Part shown: positions 1-9,965 of the stretch, piece by piece
Layout of the letters: every line of letters begins with the position of its first letter
How positions within the stretch are numbered: the first letter of the stretch is position 1
NCBI GenBank assembly: GCA_036583965.1
Contig: JAZBQD010000009.1
Coordinates: 6,284,508-6,348,507 of the forward strand
Origin: Prunella strophiata
Taxonomy: Eukaryota; Chordata; Aves; Passeriformes; Prunellidae
Length of the DNA: 64,000 bases
Direction of reading: 5' to 3'
Translations under genes and position numbers: made by a program
The notes under the pieces: model-generated
The model's input: the letters and a program-made list of their open reading frames with translations, nothing else
Databases searched by the model: none
What the model was told of the DNA's origin: nothing

Positions 1-2741
1 AGCCCGGAGCTTTGGGGACAGCGGTGACACCGGAGCCCGGAGCTTTGGGGACAGCGGTGACACCGGAGCCCGGAGCTTTGGGGACAGCGGTGACACCGGA
101 GCCCGGAGCTTTGGGGACAGCGGTGACACCGGAGCCCGGAGCTTTGGGGACAGCGGTGACACCGGAGCCCGGAGCTTTGGGGACAGCGGTGACACCGGAG
201 CCCGGAGCTTTGGGGACAGCGGTGACACCGGAGCCCGGAGCTTTGGGGACAGCGGTGACACCGGAGCCCGGAGCTTTGGGGACAGCGGTGACACCGGAGC
301 CCGGAGCTTTGGGGACAGCGGTGACACCGGAGCCCGGAGCTTTGGGGACAGCGGTGACACCGGAGCCCGGAGCTTTGGGGACAGCGGTGACACCGGAGCC
401 CGGAGCTTTGGGGACAGCGGTGACACCGGAGCCCGGAGCTTTGGGGACAGCGGTGACACCGGAGCCCGGAGCTTTGGGGACAGCGGTGACACCGGAGCCC
501 GGAGCTTTGGGGACAGCGGTGACACCGGAGCCCGGAGCTTTGGGGACAGCGGTGACACCGGAGCCCGGAGCTTTGGGGACAGCGGTGACACCGGAGCCCG
601 GAGCTTTGGGGACAGCGGTGACACCGGAGCCCGGAGCTTTGGGGACAGCGGTGACACCGGAGCCCGGAGCTTTGGGGACAGCGGTGACACCGGAGCCCGG
701 AGCTTTGGGGACAGCGGTGACACCGGAGCCCGGAGCTTTGGGGACAGCGGTGACACCGGAGCCCGGAGCTTTGGGGACAGCGGTGACACCGGAGCCCGGA
801 GCTTTGGGGACAGCGGTGACACCGGAGCCCGGAGCTTTGGGGACAGCGGTGACACCGGAGCCCGGAGCTTTGGGGACAGCGGTGACACCGGAGCCCGGAG
901 CTTTGGGGACAGCGGTGACACCGGAGCCCGGAGCTTTGGGGACAGCGGTGACACCGGAGCCCGGAGCTTTGGGGACAGCGGTGACACCGGAGCCCGGAGC
1001 TTTGGGGACAGCGGTGACACCGGAGCCCGGAGCTTTGGGGACAGCGGTGACACCGGAGCCCGGAGCTTTGGGGACAGCGGTGACACCGGAGCCCGGAGCT
1101 TTGGGGACAGCGGTGACACCGGAGCCCGGAGCTTTGGGGACAGCGGTGACACCGGAGCCCGGAGCTTTGGGGACAGCGGTGACACCGGAGCCCGGAGCTT
1201 TGGGGACAGCGGTGACACCGGAGCCCGGAGCTTTGGGGACAGCGGTGACACCGGAGCCCGGAGCTTTGGGGACAGCGGTGACACCGGAGCCCGGAGCTTT
1301 GGGGACAGCGGTGACACCGGAGCCCGGAGCTTTGGGGACAGCGGTGACACCGGAGCCCGGAGCTTTGGGGACAGCGGTGACACCGGAGCCCGGAGCTTTG
1401 GGGACAGCGGTGACACCGGAGCCCGGAGCTTTGGGGACAGCGGTGACACCGGAGCCCGGAGCTTTGGGGACAGCGGTGACACCGGAGCCCGGAGCTTTGG
1501 GGACAGCGGTGACACCGGAGCCCGGAGCTTTGGGGACAGCGGTGACACCGGAGCCCGGAGCTTTGGGGACAGCGGTGACACCGGAGCCCGGAGCTTTGGG
1601 GACAGCGGTGACACCGGAGCCCGGAGCTTTGGGGACAGCGGTGACACCGGAGCCCGGAGCTTTGGGGACAGCGGTGACACCGGAGCCCGGAGCTTTGGGG
1701 ACAGCGGTGACACCGGAGCCCGGAGCTTTGGGGACAGCGGTGACACCGGAGCCCGGAGCTTTGGGGACAGCGGTGACACCGGAGCCCGGAGCTTTGGGGA
1801 CAGCGGTGACACCGGAGCCCGGAGCTTTGGGGACAGCGGTGACACCGGAGCCCGGAGCTTTGGGGACAGCGGTGACACCGGAGCCCGGAGCTTTGGGGAC
1901 AGCGGTGACACCGGAGCCCGGAGCTTTGGGGACAGCGGTGACACCGGAGCCCGGAGCTTTGGGGACAGCGGTGACACCGGAGCCCGGAGCTTTGGGGACA
2001 GCGGTGACACCGGAGCCCGGAGCTTTGGGGACAGCGGTGACACCGGAGCCCGGAGCTTTGGGGACAGCGGTGACACCGGAGCCCGGAGCTTTGGGGACAG
2101 CGGTGACACCGGAGCCCGGAGCTTTGGGGACAGCGGTGACACCGGAGCCCGGAGCTTTGGGGACAGCGGTGACACCGGAGCCCGGAGCTTTGGGGACAGC
2201 GGTGACACCGGAGCCCGGAGCTTTGGGGACAGCGGTGACACCGGAGCCCGGAGCTTTGGGGACAGCGGTGACACCGGAGCCCGGAGCTTTGGGGACAGCG
2301 GTGACACCGGAGCCCGGAGCTTTGGGGACAGCGGTGACACCGGAGCCCGGAGCTTTGGGGACAGCGGTGACACCGGAGCCCGGAGCTTTGGGGACAGCGG
2401 TGACACCGGAGCCCGGAGCTTTGGGGACAGCGGTGACACCGGAGCCCGGAGCTTTGGGGACAGCGGTGACACCGGAGCCCGGAGCTTTGGGGACAGCGGT
2501 GACACCGGAGCCCGGAGCTTTGGGGACAGCGGTGACACCGGAGCCCGGAGCTTTGGGGACAGCGGTGACACCGGAGCCCGGAGCTTTGGGGACAGCGGTG
2601 ACACCGGAGCCCGGAGCTTTGGGGACAGCGGTGACACCGGAGCCCGGAGCTTTGGGGACAGCGGTGACACCGGAGCCCGGAGCTTTGGGGACAGCGGTGA
2701 CACCGGAGCCCGGAGCTTTGGGGACAGCGGTGACACCGGAG
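1..2741. repeat. 33-bp minisatellite, ~83 copies
   Basis: A 33-bp unit containing gacagcggtgacaccggag and cccggagctttggg repeats almost without change from the first base to about 2741, so the array starts left of the window. Because 33 is a multiple of three the array is open in frame and reads as an 11-residue peptide repeat, but it has no upstream start, no signal and no gene-like ends. I read it as non-coding, lying in or beside the ZP-domain gene whose exons follow. The near-perfect homogeneity suggests recent expansion. The true copy number may be compressed in the assembly. Confidence 0.97.
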
Positions 2742-2925
2742 GTGGCAGTGCCACCTCCCCAATGCCACTGGGCAACCCAACAGTCCATCAAGTTGCTCGT
2801 CCCCCATAAAAGAATGTAAACAATAAGTTATTTACATAAAGTGTGTGAGAAAGTTCTGTACAAAAATGCAAACATCAGAAGGCTTTAGGAAAACTTTAAA
2901 AATCAGGGTGACACCCCAGCTCAGC
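2742..2925 (-). mobile_element. LTR-type repeat fragment (family A, copy 1)
   Basis: The reverse complement matches two other stretches in this window (about 39895-40190 and 40583-40870). Shared blocks include cctaaagccttctg, tttctcacacacttt, gtaaataacttattgttt and cccagtggcattggggaggtgg. This copy is truncated where it meets the 33-bp array. The better copies carry a TATA-like ctataaat and AATAAA, so an LTR origin is likely. The family name cannot be given without a repeat library. Confidence 0.65.
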
Positions 2926-3094
2926 CCCTCACCTGCCAGGGGCACAGGAGGATTCATTGTAAACCCACAGGGGTGTGAAGTGTGTGCTCCAGCAGCTCAG
3001 GGGGTGATGGGCACACTGCAGCAAAACCAACCTCCCAAAACAGCTCTGCTGCTCTCCTGAGCAGGGCAGCTCCAGCAGGGAATGCTGATTTTCC

Positions 3095-3320
3095 TGGGTG
3101 GATTTTCCTGCAGCTGGGATGGGGCTGAGGGCTGTGCTGGGCTGGGATCTGGAGCTGTTTGCTGATGTTTGGTGGATTTTCCTGCAGCTGGGATGGGGCT
3201 GAGGGCTGTGCTGGGCTGGGATCTGGAGCTGTTTGCTGATGTTTGGTGGATTTTCCTGCAGCTGGGATGGGGCTGAGGGCTGTGCTGGGCTGGGATCTGG
3301 AGCTGTTTGCTGTCTGCTCC
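3095..3320. repeat. 74-bp tandem repeat, ~3 copies, just before a ZP exon
   Basis: A 74-bp unit containing ttttcctgcagctgggatgg and gatctggagctgtttgctg recurs with starts about 3121, 3195 and 3269. The last copy leads straight into the polypyrimidine tract and acceptor (gctcctgccag) of the exon at 3327. The unit itself carries a cctgcag acceptor-like motif. The reverse strand has open frames here that only reflect the repeat. Confidence 0.9.
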
Positions 3321-3326
3321 TGCCAG

Positions 3327-3483
3327 GCTGCCCTTGGAGTGCAGACACATCCAGCTGCTGAAGGGGGGCAGCTCCAGGGCCACCAGCTTCTCCATCCAGC
3401 TGTTCCAGATGCTGAACCACTCTGTGGCCTACCTGCACTGTGAGCTGAGGGTGTGCCTGCCAGGCCAGCCAGGGTGCCAGCAG
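3327..3483 (+). CDS. ZP-domain gene, exon A (ZP-C core)
   Basis: The acceptor is gctcctgccag/g and the donor cagcag/gtactg. The exon is 157 nt, begins with the last base of a split codon and ends on a codon boundary. It encodes ECRHIQLL, then FSIQLFQMLNHSVAYLHCEL, then RVCLPGQPGC. Spacing of the cysteines and the YLHCE-RVC motif follow the ZP-C subdomain. Confidence 0.72.
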
Positions 3484-4912
3484 GTACTGAGGGGGGATCT
3501 GCTCCCTTGTGCTTCTCCACACCAGGGTCACCCCATGGCCAATCCCTGGTGACCCCATGGTCAATCCCTGGTCAATCCCTGGTCACTCCCTGGCCAATCC
3601 TTGGTCACCCTATGGCCAATCCTGCTCACCCCCTGGCCAATCCCTGGTCACTCCCTGGTGACCCCATGGTCAATCCCTGGTCACCCCCTGGTCAATCCCT
3701 GGTCACCTCATGGCCAATCCCTGGTCAATCCCTGGTCACCTCATGGTCAATCCCTGGTCACTCCATGGCCAATCCCTGGTCACTCCCTGGTCAATCCCTG
3801 GTCACCCCATGGTCAATCCCTGGTCACCTCATGGTCAATCCCTGGTTACCCCATGGTCAATCCCTGGTCACCCCATGGTCAATCCCTGCTCACCCCATGG
3901 TCAATCCCTGGTCATTCCATGACCAATCCCTGGTTAAAGGCTGGGAAAGCAGTTCATGCTGTGGAAGGGTGGCAATAGTTGGTAATCCCTGAGAAAAAGG
4001 AATTAAGGAATAAAGATTCACACATGTGCTGGTCCAAGGATGGGAAATTCACCTTTGGGAATGACAGCAGAGGTGGAAAAGGCTGAGGAGACCTGGGGCA
4101 GGAGGTTGTGCTCAGGACACTTCCAGGTGTTTTCCATCTCTCTCCCAGGGCTGCTTGGAAAGTGTGGAGCCCCTTCCCAGTGACAGGACCAGCCATGGAA
4201 GCCTGCACAAGCTGGTCTCCCTGGGGCCCATTTGGAGGATGAACAACAGGTTTCTCTACAAACCAGTGGAAGGTGGGGCTCTCCTGGTGTCCTTTCTCTT
4301 GCAGAGGTTTTTGCCCAGCTTTTCCTGCTGCAGGAAAACCAGCACATTTTTAACAACTTTCCTGATTATATCCCAACAACTCCTCACCTTTGCTTTGGCC
4401 TCCCTGAATCCCAGACGGGGTTAATCAGTGTCACACCCCACAGAGTTCCAAAGGCACCCTGTGAGGGAACTGAAGCTTTGGGAGGAGGAAAGGGGAGAAA
4501 AATGAAGGCAGAATGCTTCTGTCTGCAAAGAATTGCAGCATTTTGGTGCAGAATGAGGCTGGCCATAGGTCAGGAGTGTTCATAGGTGCAGCACAGAAAC
4601 TGGCTGATGTTAATTAGATGTTTGTAGCTGTTAGAAAAGAGTGACACTGAGCTGGAAAAACATGAGAGATGTCCCCAGATGTCCCTAACTCCTTGTGGCT
4701 GTGTTTGCTTGTGCAAAGAACATTTCTCACTGCTGGATTCCCTCTCTCTCTGTGTCCAGGTGCTGCTCCTGCCACGCTGCTGCCCAGTCCTGCTGGGGTC
4801 CCTGGCTGGCTCTGCAGTCCTGGGCAGTGCTGTCATGGGGCTGTGGCTGCACCAGAGGCACAGAGCCAAGCCCAGCCCTTACCCCCCCTCTGGAGAATTC
4901 CACAGGCTGTGA
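3327..4912 (+). CDS. Zona-pellucida-domain membrane protein, C-terminal exons (partial gene)
   Basis: Three exons encode the end of a ZP-module protein: 3327-3483, 4149-4272 (or 4265) and 4760-4912. The first gives the late ZP signature with AYLHCELRVC followed by another Cys (PGCQQ). The second begins GCLESVE and contains KLVSLGPI, resembling the external hydrophobic patch region of uromodulin/GP2-type proteins. The third encodes a hydrophobic membrane span (VLLGSLAGSAVLGSAVMGLW), a basic stop-transfer HQRHR and a short tail ending at a TGA. ZP modules polymerise extracellular filaments or matrices. Upstream exons, including the ZP-N half and signal peptide, lie left of the window or are hidden by the 33-bp array. 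The reading frame between exons two and three does not join with the strongest donor (see findings). I cannot name the gene; UMOD/GP2/TECTB-like proteins are the nearest resemblance. It occupies the place where TTC12 might be expected beside ANKK1. Confidence 0.7.
3530..3945. repeat. 11/22-bp minisatellite after ZP exon A
   Basis: Alternating 11-mers of the type ggtcaatccct and ggtcaccccat, with many substitutions, start about 50 bp downstream of the exon A donor and fill much of the intron. Higher-order units of 22 bp are visible. Open frames across it are repeat artefacts. Confidence 0.93.
4149..4272 (+). CDS. ZP-domain gene, exon B (end of ZP module)
   Basis: The acceptor ccatctctctcccag is strong. 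The exon reads GCLESVEPLPSDRTSHGSLH then KLVSLGPIWRMNNRFLYKP. LGPI followed by basic residues resembles the region just after the ZP module near the hydrophobic patch and cleavage site. The best donor (gtggaag/gtgggg, ending at 4272) leaves the exon in phase 1. A weaker GT at 4266 would leave phase 0, which is what exon C needs. Confidence 0.62.
4760..4912 (+). CDS. ZP-domain gene, exon C (TM segment and tail)
   Basis: The acceptor is tctctctctgtgtccag. In phase 0 the exon encodes a ~21-residue hydrophobic helix followed by HQRHRAKPSPYPPSGEFHRL and TGA at 4910-4912. This is the expected single-pass anchor of a ZP protein. The other frames of this exon give no membrane segment. Confidence 0.65.
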   Translation: MLLLPRCCPVLLGSLAGSAVLGSAVMGLWLHQRHRAKPSPYPPSGEFHRL

Positions 4913-6534
4913 TCCTGCAGCTGAACTGCCCCTGCAGCTCCCCCAGCCACCAGAGAAGCAGCTGAGCTTGCTTTGCTTGTGTAGAGCTCCTGCTGCCCAG
5001 GGAGCAGGGGATGCCACCTCTGCCCCCAGCCTGCCTCTCCTTCCTCCCTTCCCCTCTTCATCAGAGCCCACAGAGTGCAGGTGGAGGAGGAATGGCTGCA
5101 GTGCCCCAGCTGCCAGCAGAGCCAGCACAGGCTGGGCACAGCCATGGGCAGCAGAGGGGAGAGCAGGGGGCAGCAGAGCCAGGTGAAATACAGCACTGAG
5201 CTCTGGGGGGAGAAACGGTGGGGGAAGGATGGAACTGGGAGTGTGGACAGCACCCAGAGGTGTGTCCCCTTGGCTCTACAGCTCCTCTCATCCCTGAGGA
5301 GCCCAGGGCCTTCCTCCTTGCCCCTGCAGTGCTGCTGCTGTTTTCTCCAGCCCCCAGCAATGGTCAGAGAGCTCCAGCAGCAGACTGGAACCTGCTGGGA
5401 TGCACTGGGGAAAGGCACCCACAGGATGGGGGGCACTACCAGGGCTCTCCTGGGGGCTTCAGGGGGTGCTGTGGAGAGCCCCTCCAGGCTCCACATCCCC
5501 CTGTCCAGAGGGGCTGGGGCTGCTCCATCCTGCCCAGAACCTCCTGCAGCACCGGGAGAGTGAGCAAGGCAAGGCAGCCCTGGGGAGGGAGGGAGGGATG
5601 CCCTGCCTCTGCTGGCAATGACCAGCAGGACTCCTCACTCCCCTCCTGCTCCTCCTGCCCTCAGAGCTGCAGCATCCCGAGCTGCTGGCCCAGAAATGCC
5701 CCTGGCAGCTGTGGGGAGGGAGAGGAGCAGCAGCTGCTGTGCAGCCGTGGGCTGAGCGTTCCCCTCCTGCTGAACTCTGCAATAAACCTGAGCCTCGCAG
5801 TGTTGGTCTGGTCTGTACCTGCAGGGGAGGGATGGGCACTGTCCTTGTCCTCAGCTCCAGAGCTGTGCTGCCAGTGGAGGGGAGCAGCAGCTCCTGGGGA
5901 GTGCCAGGGAATTGGCAACAATCACCTTCCAATTGGGTTTTTTCTCCCTAAAATGCTGCAGAGCCTTTTTTTCCTTTTTCCTTCTTTCCTTAAAAGAAGG
6001 GATTCCCAGCCAAAGCCCCTCGGGTCAGTGTAACAGAAGTCACTCACATTTCCACCTGGGTCAGGCTTCCTCCAGGGATTTCCTCAAGATTTGCTTCTGA
6101 ACTTAAACCCCAGGTCAAGGCTTACTGGCAGTGAGACAATCACCCTGCAGCAGTGCTAATTATTATTTGTATTGCAGTAGCACTGAGGAAATCAGCACCA
6201 CCTTCTATTTGGCACTGAGCTACCTCCAGAGAGAGCTGAGGCATTAAAGACACAAATGCACAAGACCCAGAGGAGAGATTTTAAAGCCCTTTTCAGCTGA
6301 AGGGGTGTGTGCTGCTCCTGGTGCTCCCCTGGTGAGGGTTAAACTGCTCTGACCAGTCTGGGTTCCTCCAAACCCCCCCTTGCAGGGATTTCACAGCAGA
6401 TTTTATTTTATCCCTGAGGGAACTGCTCTGGTGTACCACATTTCTGGTATTTCTGCTGAGGGTTTTTTCTCAGGCTCATGCACTCATGTGCCAGTTCTGG
6501 TTGTTTGGAGTTTTTTTCCTGTTCTTTATCTTTC
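4913..6534 (+). other. Probable 3' UTR of ZP gene and unique spacer
   Basis: No convincing exon was found after the TGA at 4912. An AATAAA at 5781-5786 (ctctgcaataaacctg) is the first good polyadenylation signal and would give a 3' UTR of about 0.9 kb. From 5800 to 6534 I see no gene, only unique DNA that becomes T-rich as it meets the 66-bp array. Confidence 0.45.
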
Positions 6535-7280
6535 TAGAGTGTTTCTTCTAGAACCTCTCCATCCAGCTACTTCTGGGGGCTTTTTAAACTCAGTTTTTCA
6601 TCTTTCTGGAGTGTTTTTCACCTCTCCATCCAGCTCCTTCTAGGGGTGTTTTACAACTCATTTTTTTATCTTTCTTTTTATCTTTTTATCTTTTACCTAT
6701 TTTTTTAATCTTTCCAGAGTGTTTTCCACCTCTCCATCCTAGCCACTTCTGGGCGTTTTTTTAACTCAGTTTTTCATCTTTCTGGAGTGTCTTCCAGCTC
6801 TCCATCCAGCTACTTCTGGGGGGTTTTTAAAGCAGTTTTTCATCTTTCTGGAGTATTTTTCACCTCTCCATCCAGCTACTTCTGGGGTTTTTATGACTCA
6901 GTTTTTCATCTTTCTGGAGTGTCACCTCTCCATCCAGCTACTTCTGGGGTTTTTATGACTCAGTTTTTCATCTTTCTGGAGTGTCTTCCAGCTCTCCATC
7001 CAGCTACTTCTGGGGTTTTTATGACTCAGTTTTTCATCTTTCTGGAGTGTCTTCCAGCTCTCCATCCAGCTACTTGTGGGGTTTTTTTTTAACTCAGTTT
7101 TTCATCTTTCTGGAGTGTTTTCCACCTCTCCATCCAGCTACTTCTGGGGGTTTTTATGACTCAGTTTTTCATCTTTCTGGAGTGTTTTCCACCTCTCCAT
7201 CCAGCTATTTCTGGTTGGTTTTTTTTTTTTTTTTTTTTGTTTGTTTTTTGTTTTTTTTTTTTTTTTTTTTCCCTCTGTTC
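6535..7280. repeat. Degenerate edge of 66-bp minisatellite with poly-T block
   Basis: Diverged and length-variant copies of the 66-bp monomer (tttctggagtg, cctctccatccagctacttc, tggggttttt) occupy 6535-7215. Variants include cacctctcc for cagctctcc. A T-rich tract at about 7216-7272 with short GTTTG interruptions separates them from the homogeneous part. Old divergent copies at one edge and new identical ones towards the gene suggest that expansion is most active next to the ANKK1 exon. Confidence 0.92.
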
Positions 7281-9836
7281 TTTCTGGAGTGTCTTCCAGC
7301 TCTCCATCCAGCTACTTCTGGGGTTTTTATGACTCAGTTTTTCATCTTTCTGGAGTGTCTTCCAGCTCTCCATCCAGCTACTTCTGGGGTTTTTATGACT
7401 CAGTTTTTCATCTTTCTGGAGTGTCTTCCAGCTCTCCATCCAGCTACTTCTGGGGTTTTTATGACTCAGTTTTTCATCTTTCTGGAGTGTCTTCCAGCTC
7501 TCCATCCAGCTACTTCTGGGGTTTTTATGACTCAGTTTTTCATCTTTCTGGAGTGTCTTCCAGCTCTCCATCCAGCTACTTCTGGGGTTTTTATGACTCA
7601 GTTTTTCATCTTTCTGGAGTGTCTTCCAGCTCTCCATCCAGCTACTTCTGGGGTTTTTATGACTCAGTTTTTCATCTTTCTGGAGTGTCTTCCAGCTCTC
7701 CATCCAGCTACTTCTGGGGTTTTTATGACTCAGTTTTTCATCTTTCTGGAGTGTCTTCCAGCTCTCCATCCAGCTACTTCTGGGGTTTTTATGACTCAGT
7801 TTTTCATCTTTCTGGAGTGTCTTCCAGCTCTCCATCCAGCTACTTCTGGGGTTTTTATGACTCAGTTTTTCATCTTTCTGGAGTGTCTTCCAGCTCTCCA
7901 TCCAGCTACTTCTGGGGTTTTTATGACTCAGTTTTTCATCTTTCTGGAGTGTCTTCCAGCTCTCCATCCAGCTACTTCTGGGGTTTTTATGACTCAGTTT
8001 TTCATCTTTCTGGAGTGTCTTCCAGCTCTCCATCCAGCTACTTCTGGGGTTTTTATGACTCAGTTTTTCATCTTTCTGGAGTGTCTTCCAGCTCTCCATC
8101 CAGCTACTTCTGGGGTTTTTATGACTCAGTTTTTCATCTTTCTGGAGTGTCTTCCAGCTCTCCATCCAGCTACTTCTGGGGTTTTTATGACTCAGTTTTT
8201 CATCTTTCTGGAGTGTCTTCCAGCTCTCCATCCAGCTACTTCTGGGGTTTTTATGACTCAGTTTTTCATCTTTCTGGAGTGTCTTCCAGCTCTCCATCCA
8301 GCTACTTCTGGGGTTTTTATGACTCAGTTTTTCATCTTTCTGGAGTGTCTTCCAGCTCTCCATCCAGCTACTTCTGGGGTTTTTATGACTCAGTTTTTCA
8401 TCTTTCTGGAGTGTCTTCCAGCTCTCCATCCAGCTACTTCTGGGGTTTTTATGACTCAGTTTTTCATCTTTCTGGAGTGTCTTCCAGCTCTCCATCCAGC
8501 TACTTCTGGGGTTTTTATGACTCAGTTTTTCATCTTTCTGGAGTGTCTTCCAGCTCTCCATCCAGCTACTTCTGGGGTTTTTATGACTCAGTTTTTCATC
8601 TTTCTGGAGTGTCTTCCAGCTCTCCATCCAGCTACTTCTGGGGTTTTTATGACTCAGTTTTTCATCTTTCTGGAGTGTCTTCCAGCTCTCCATCCAGCTA
8701 CTTCTGGGGTTTTTATGACTCAGTTTTTCATCTTTCTGGAGTGTCTTCCAGCTCTCCATCCAGCTACTTCTGGGGTTTTTATGACTCAGTTTTTCATCTT
8801 TCTGGAGTGTCTTCCAGCTCTCCATCCAGCTACTTCTGGGGTTTTTATGACTCAGTTTTTCATCTTTCTGGAGTGTCTTCCAGCTCTCCATCCAGCTACT
8901 TCTGGGGTTTTTATGACTCAGTTTTTCATCTTTCTGGAGTGTCTTCCAGCTCTCCATCCAGCTACTTCTGGGGTTTTTATGACTCAGTTTTTCATCTTTC
9001 TGGAGTGTCTTCCAGCTCTCCATCCAGCTACTTCTGGGGTTTTTATGACTCAGTTTTTCATCTTTCTGGAGTGTCTTCCAGCTCTCCATCCAGCTACTTC
9101 TGGGGTTTTTATGACTCAGTTTTTCATCTTTCTGGAGTGTCTTCCAGCTCTCCATCCAGCTACTTCTGGGGTTTTTATGACTCAGTTTTTCATCTTTCTG
9201 GAGTGTCTTCCAGCTCTCCATCCAGCTACTTCTGGGGTTTTTATGACTCAGTTTTTCATCTTTCTGGAGTGTCTTCCAGCTCTCCATCCAGCTACTTCTG
9301 GGGTTTTTATGACTCAGTTTTTCATCTTTCTGGAGTGTCTTCCAGCTCTCCATCCAGCTACTTCTGGGGTTTTTATGACTCAGTTTTTCATCTTTCTGGA
9401 GTGTCTTCCAGCTCTCCATCCAGCTACTTCTGGGGTTTTTATGACTCAGTTTTTCATCTTTCTGGAGTGTCTTCCAGCTCTCCATCCAGCTACTTCTGGG
9501 GTTTTTATGACTCAGTTTTTCATCTTTCTGGAGTGTCTTCCAGCTCTCCATCCAGCTACTTCTGGGGTTTTTATGACTCAGTTTTTCATCTTTCTGGAGT
9601 GTCTTCCAGCTCTCCATCCAGCTACTTCTGGGGTTTTTATGACTCAGTTTTTCATCTTTCTGGAGTGTCTTCCAGCTCTCCATCCAGCTACTTCTGGGGT
9701 TTTTATGACTCAGTTTTTCATCTTTCTGGAGTGTCTTCCAGCTCTCCATCCAGCTACTTCTGGGGTTTTTATGACTCAGTTTTTCATCTTTCTGGAGTGT
9801 CTTCCAGCTCTCCATCCAGCTACTTCTGGGGTTTTT
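7281..9836. repeat. 66-bp minisatellite, ~39 near-identical copies, ends in ANKK1 exon
   Basis: The unit consists of tttctggagtgtcttccag, ctctccatccagctacttc and tggggtttttatgactcag followed by tttttcatc. The last copy diverges at 9836, where the coding sequence FEDDW begins. Each monomer carries a pyrimidine-rich stretch ending in cttccag and then ccatccag, i.e. splice-acceptor-like sequence. Long open frames on both strands are only a consequence of the 66-bp period. Confidence 0.96.
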
Positions 9837-9965
9837 CGAGGATGACTGGCAGCGAGTGGCCAGCGGGGGCTTTGGCCACGTGTACCAGGTGAAGCACAGG
9901 AGGTGGAGGACGGTCTATGCAGTGAAGTGCTCCCCGTTCCTGCTGCAGGACTCCAGCGTGGACAG
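9820..9965 (+). CDS. ANKK1: ANKK1 first detectable kinase exon (glycine loop, catalytic Lys)
   Basis: Coding similarity starts with FEDDWQRVASGGFGHVYQ at 9835 and ends CSPFLLQDSSVDR at the donor gacag/gtgagc. The start shown assumes use of the acceptor ccatccag/cta at 9818-9819, which is in phase and would add LLLGF. The alternative is cttccag at 9805-9806. No in-frame ATG exists; the preceding monomer gives an in-frame TGA. An upstream exon or altered start must supply the N-terminus. Confidence 0.85.

Noticed and set aside
1..2741. Centromeric or telomeric satellite
   Set aside because: The arrays are short, locally unique families inside a gene-bearing region, and none matches TTAGGG.
12..2819. 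935-residue open frame made of an 11-residue repeat
   Set aside because: The 33-bp period keeps one frame open by arithmetic; there is no start context, signal peptide or conserved flank, and it ends inside an LTR fragment.
6981..9892. Long open frames on both strands (~880-950 residues)
   Set aside because: They are read from the 66-bp minisatellite, whose length is a multiple of three. None is in the frame of the ANKK1 kinase.
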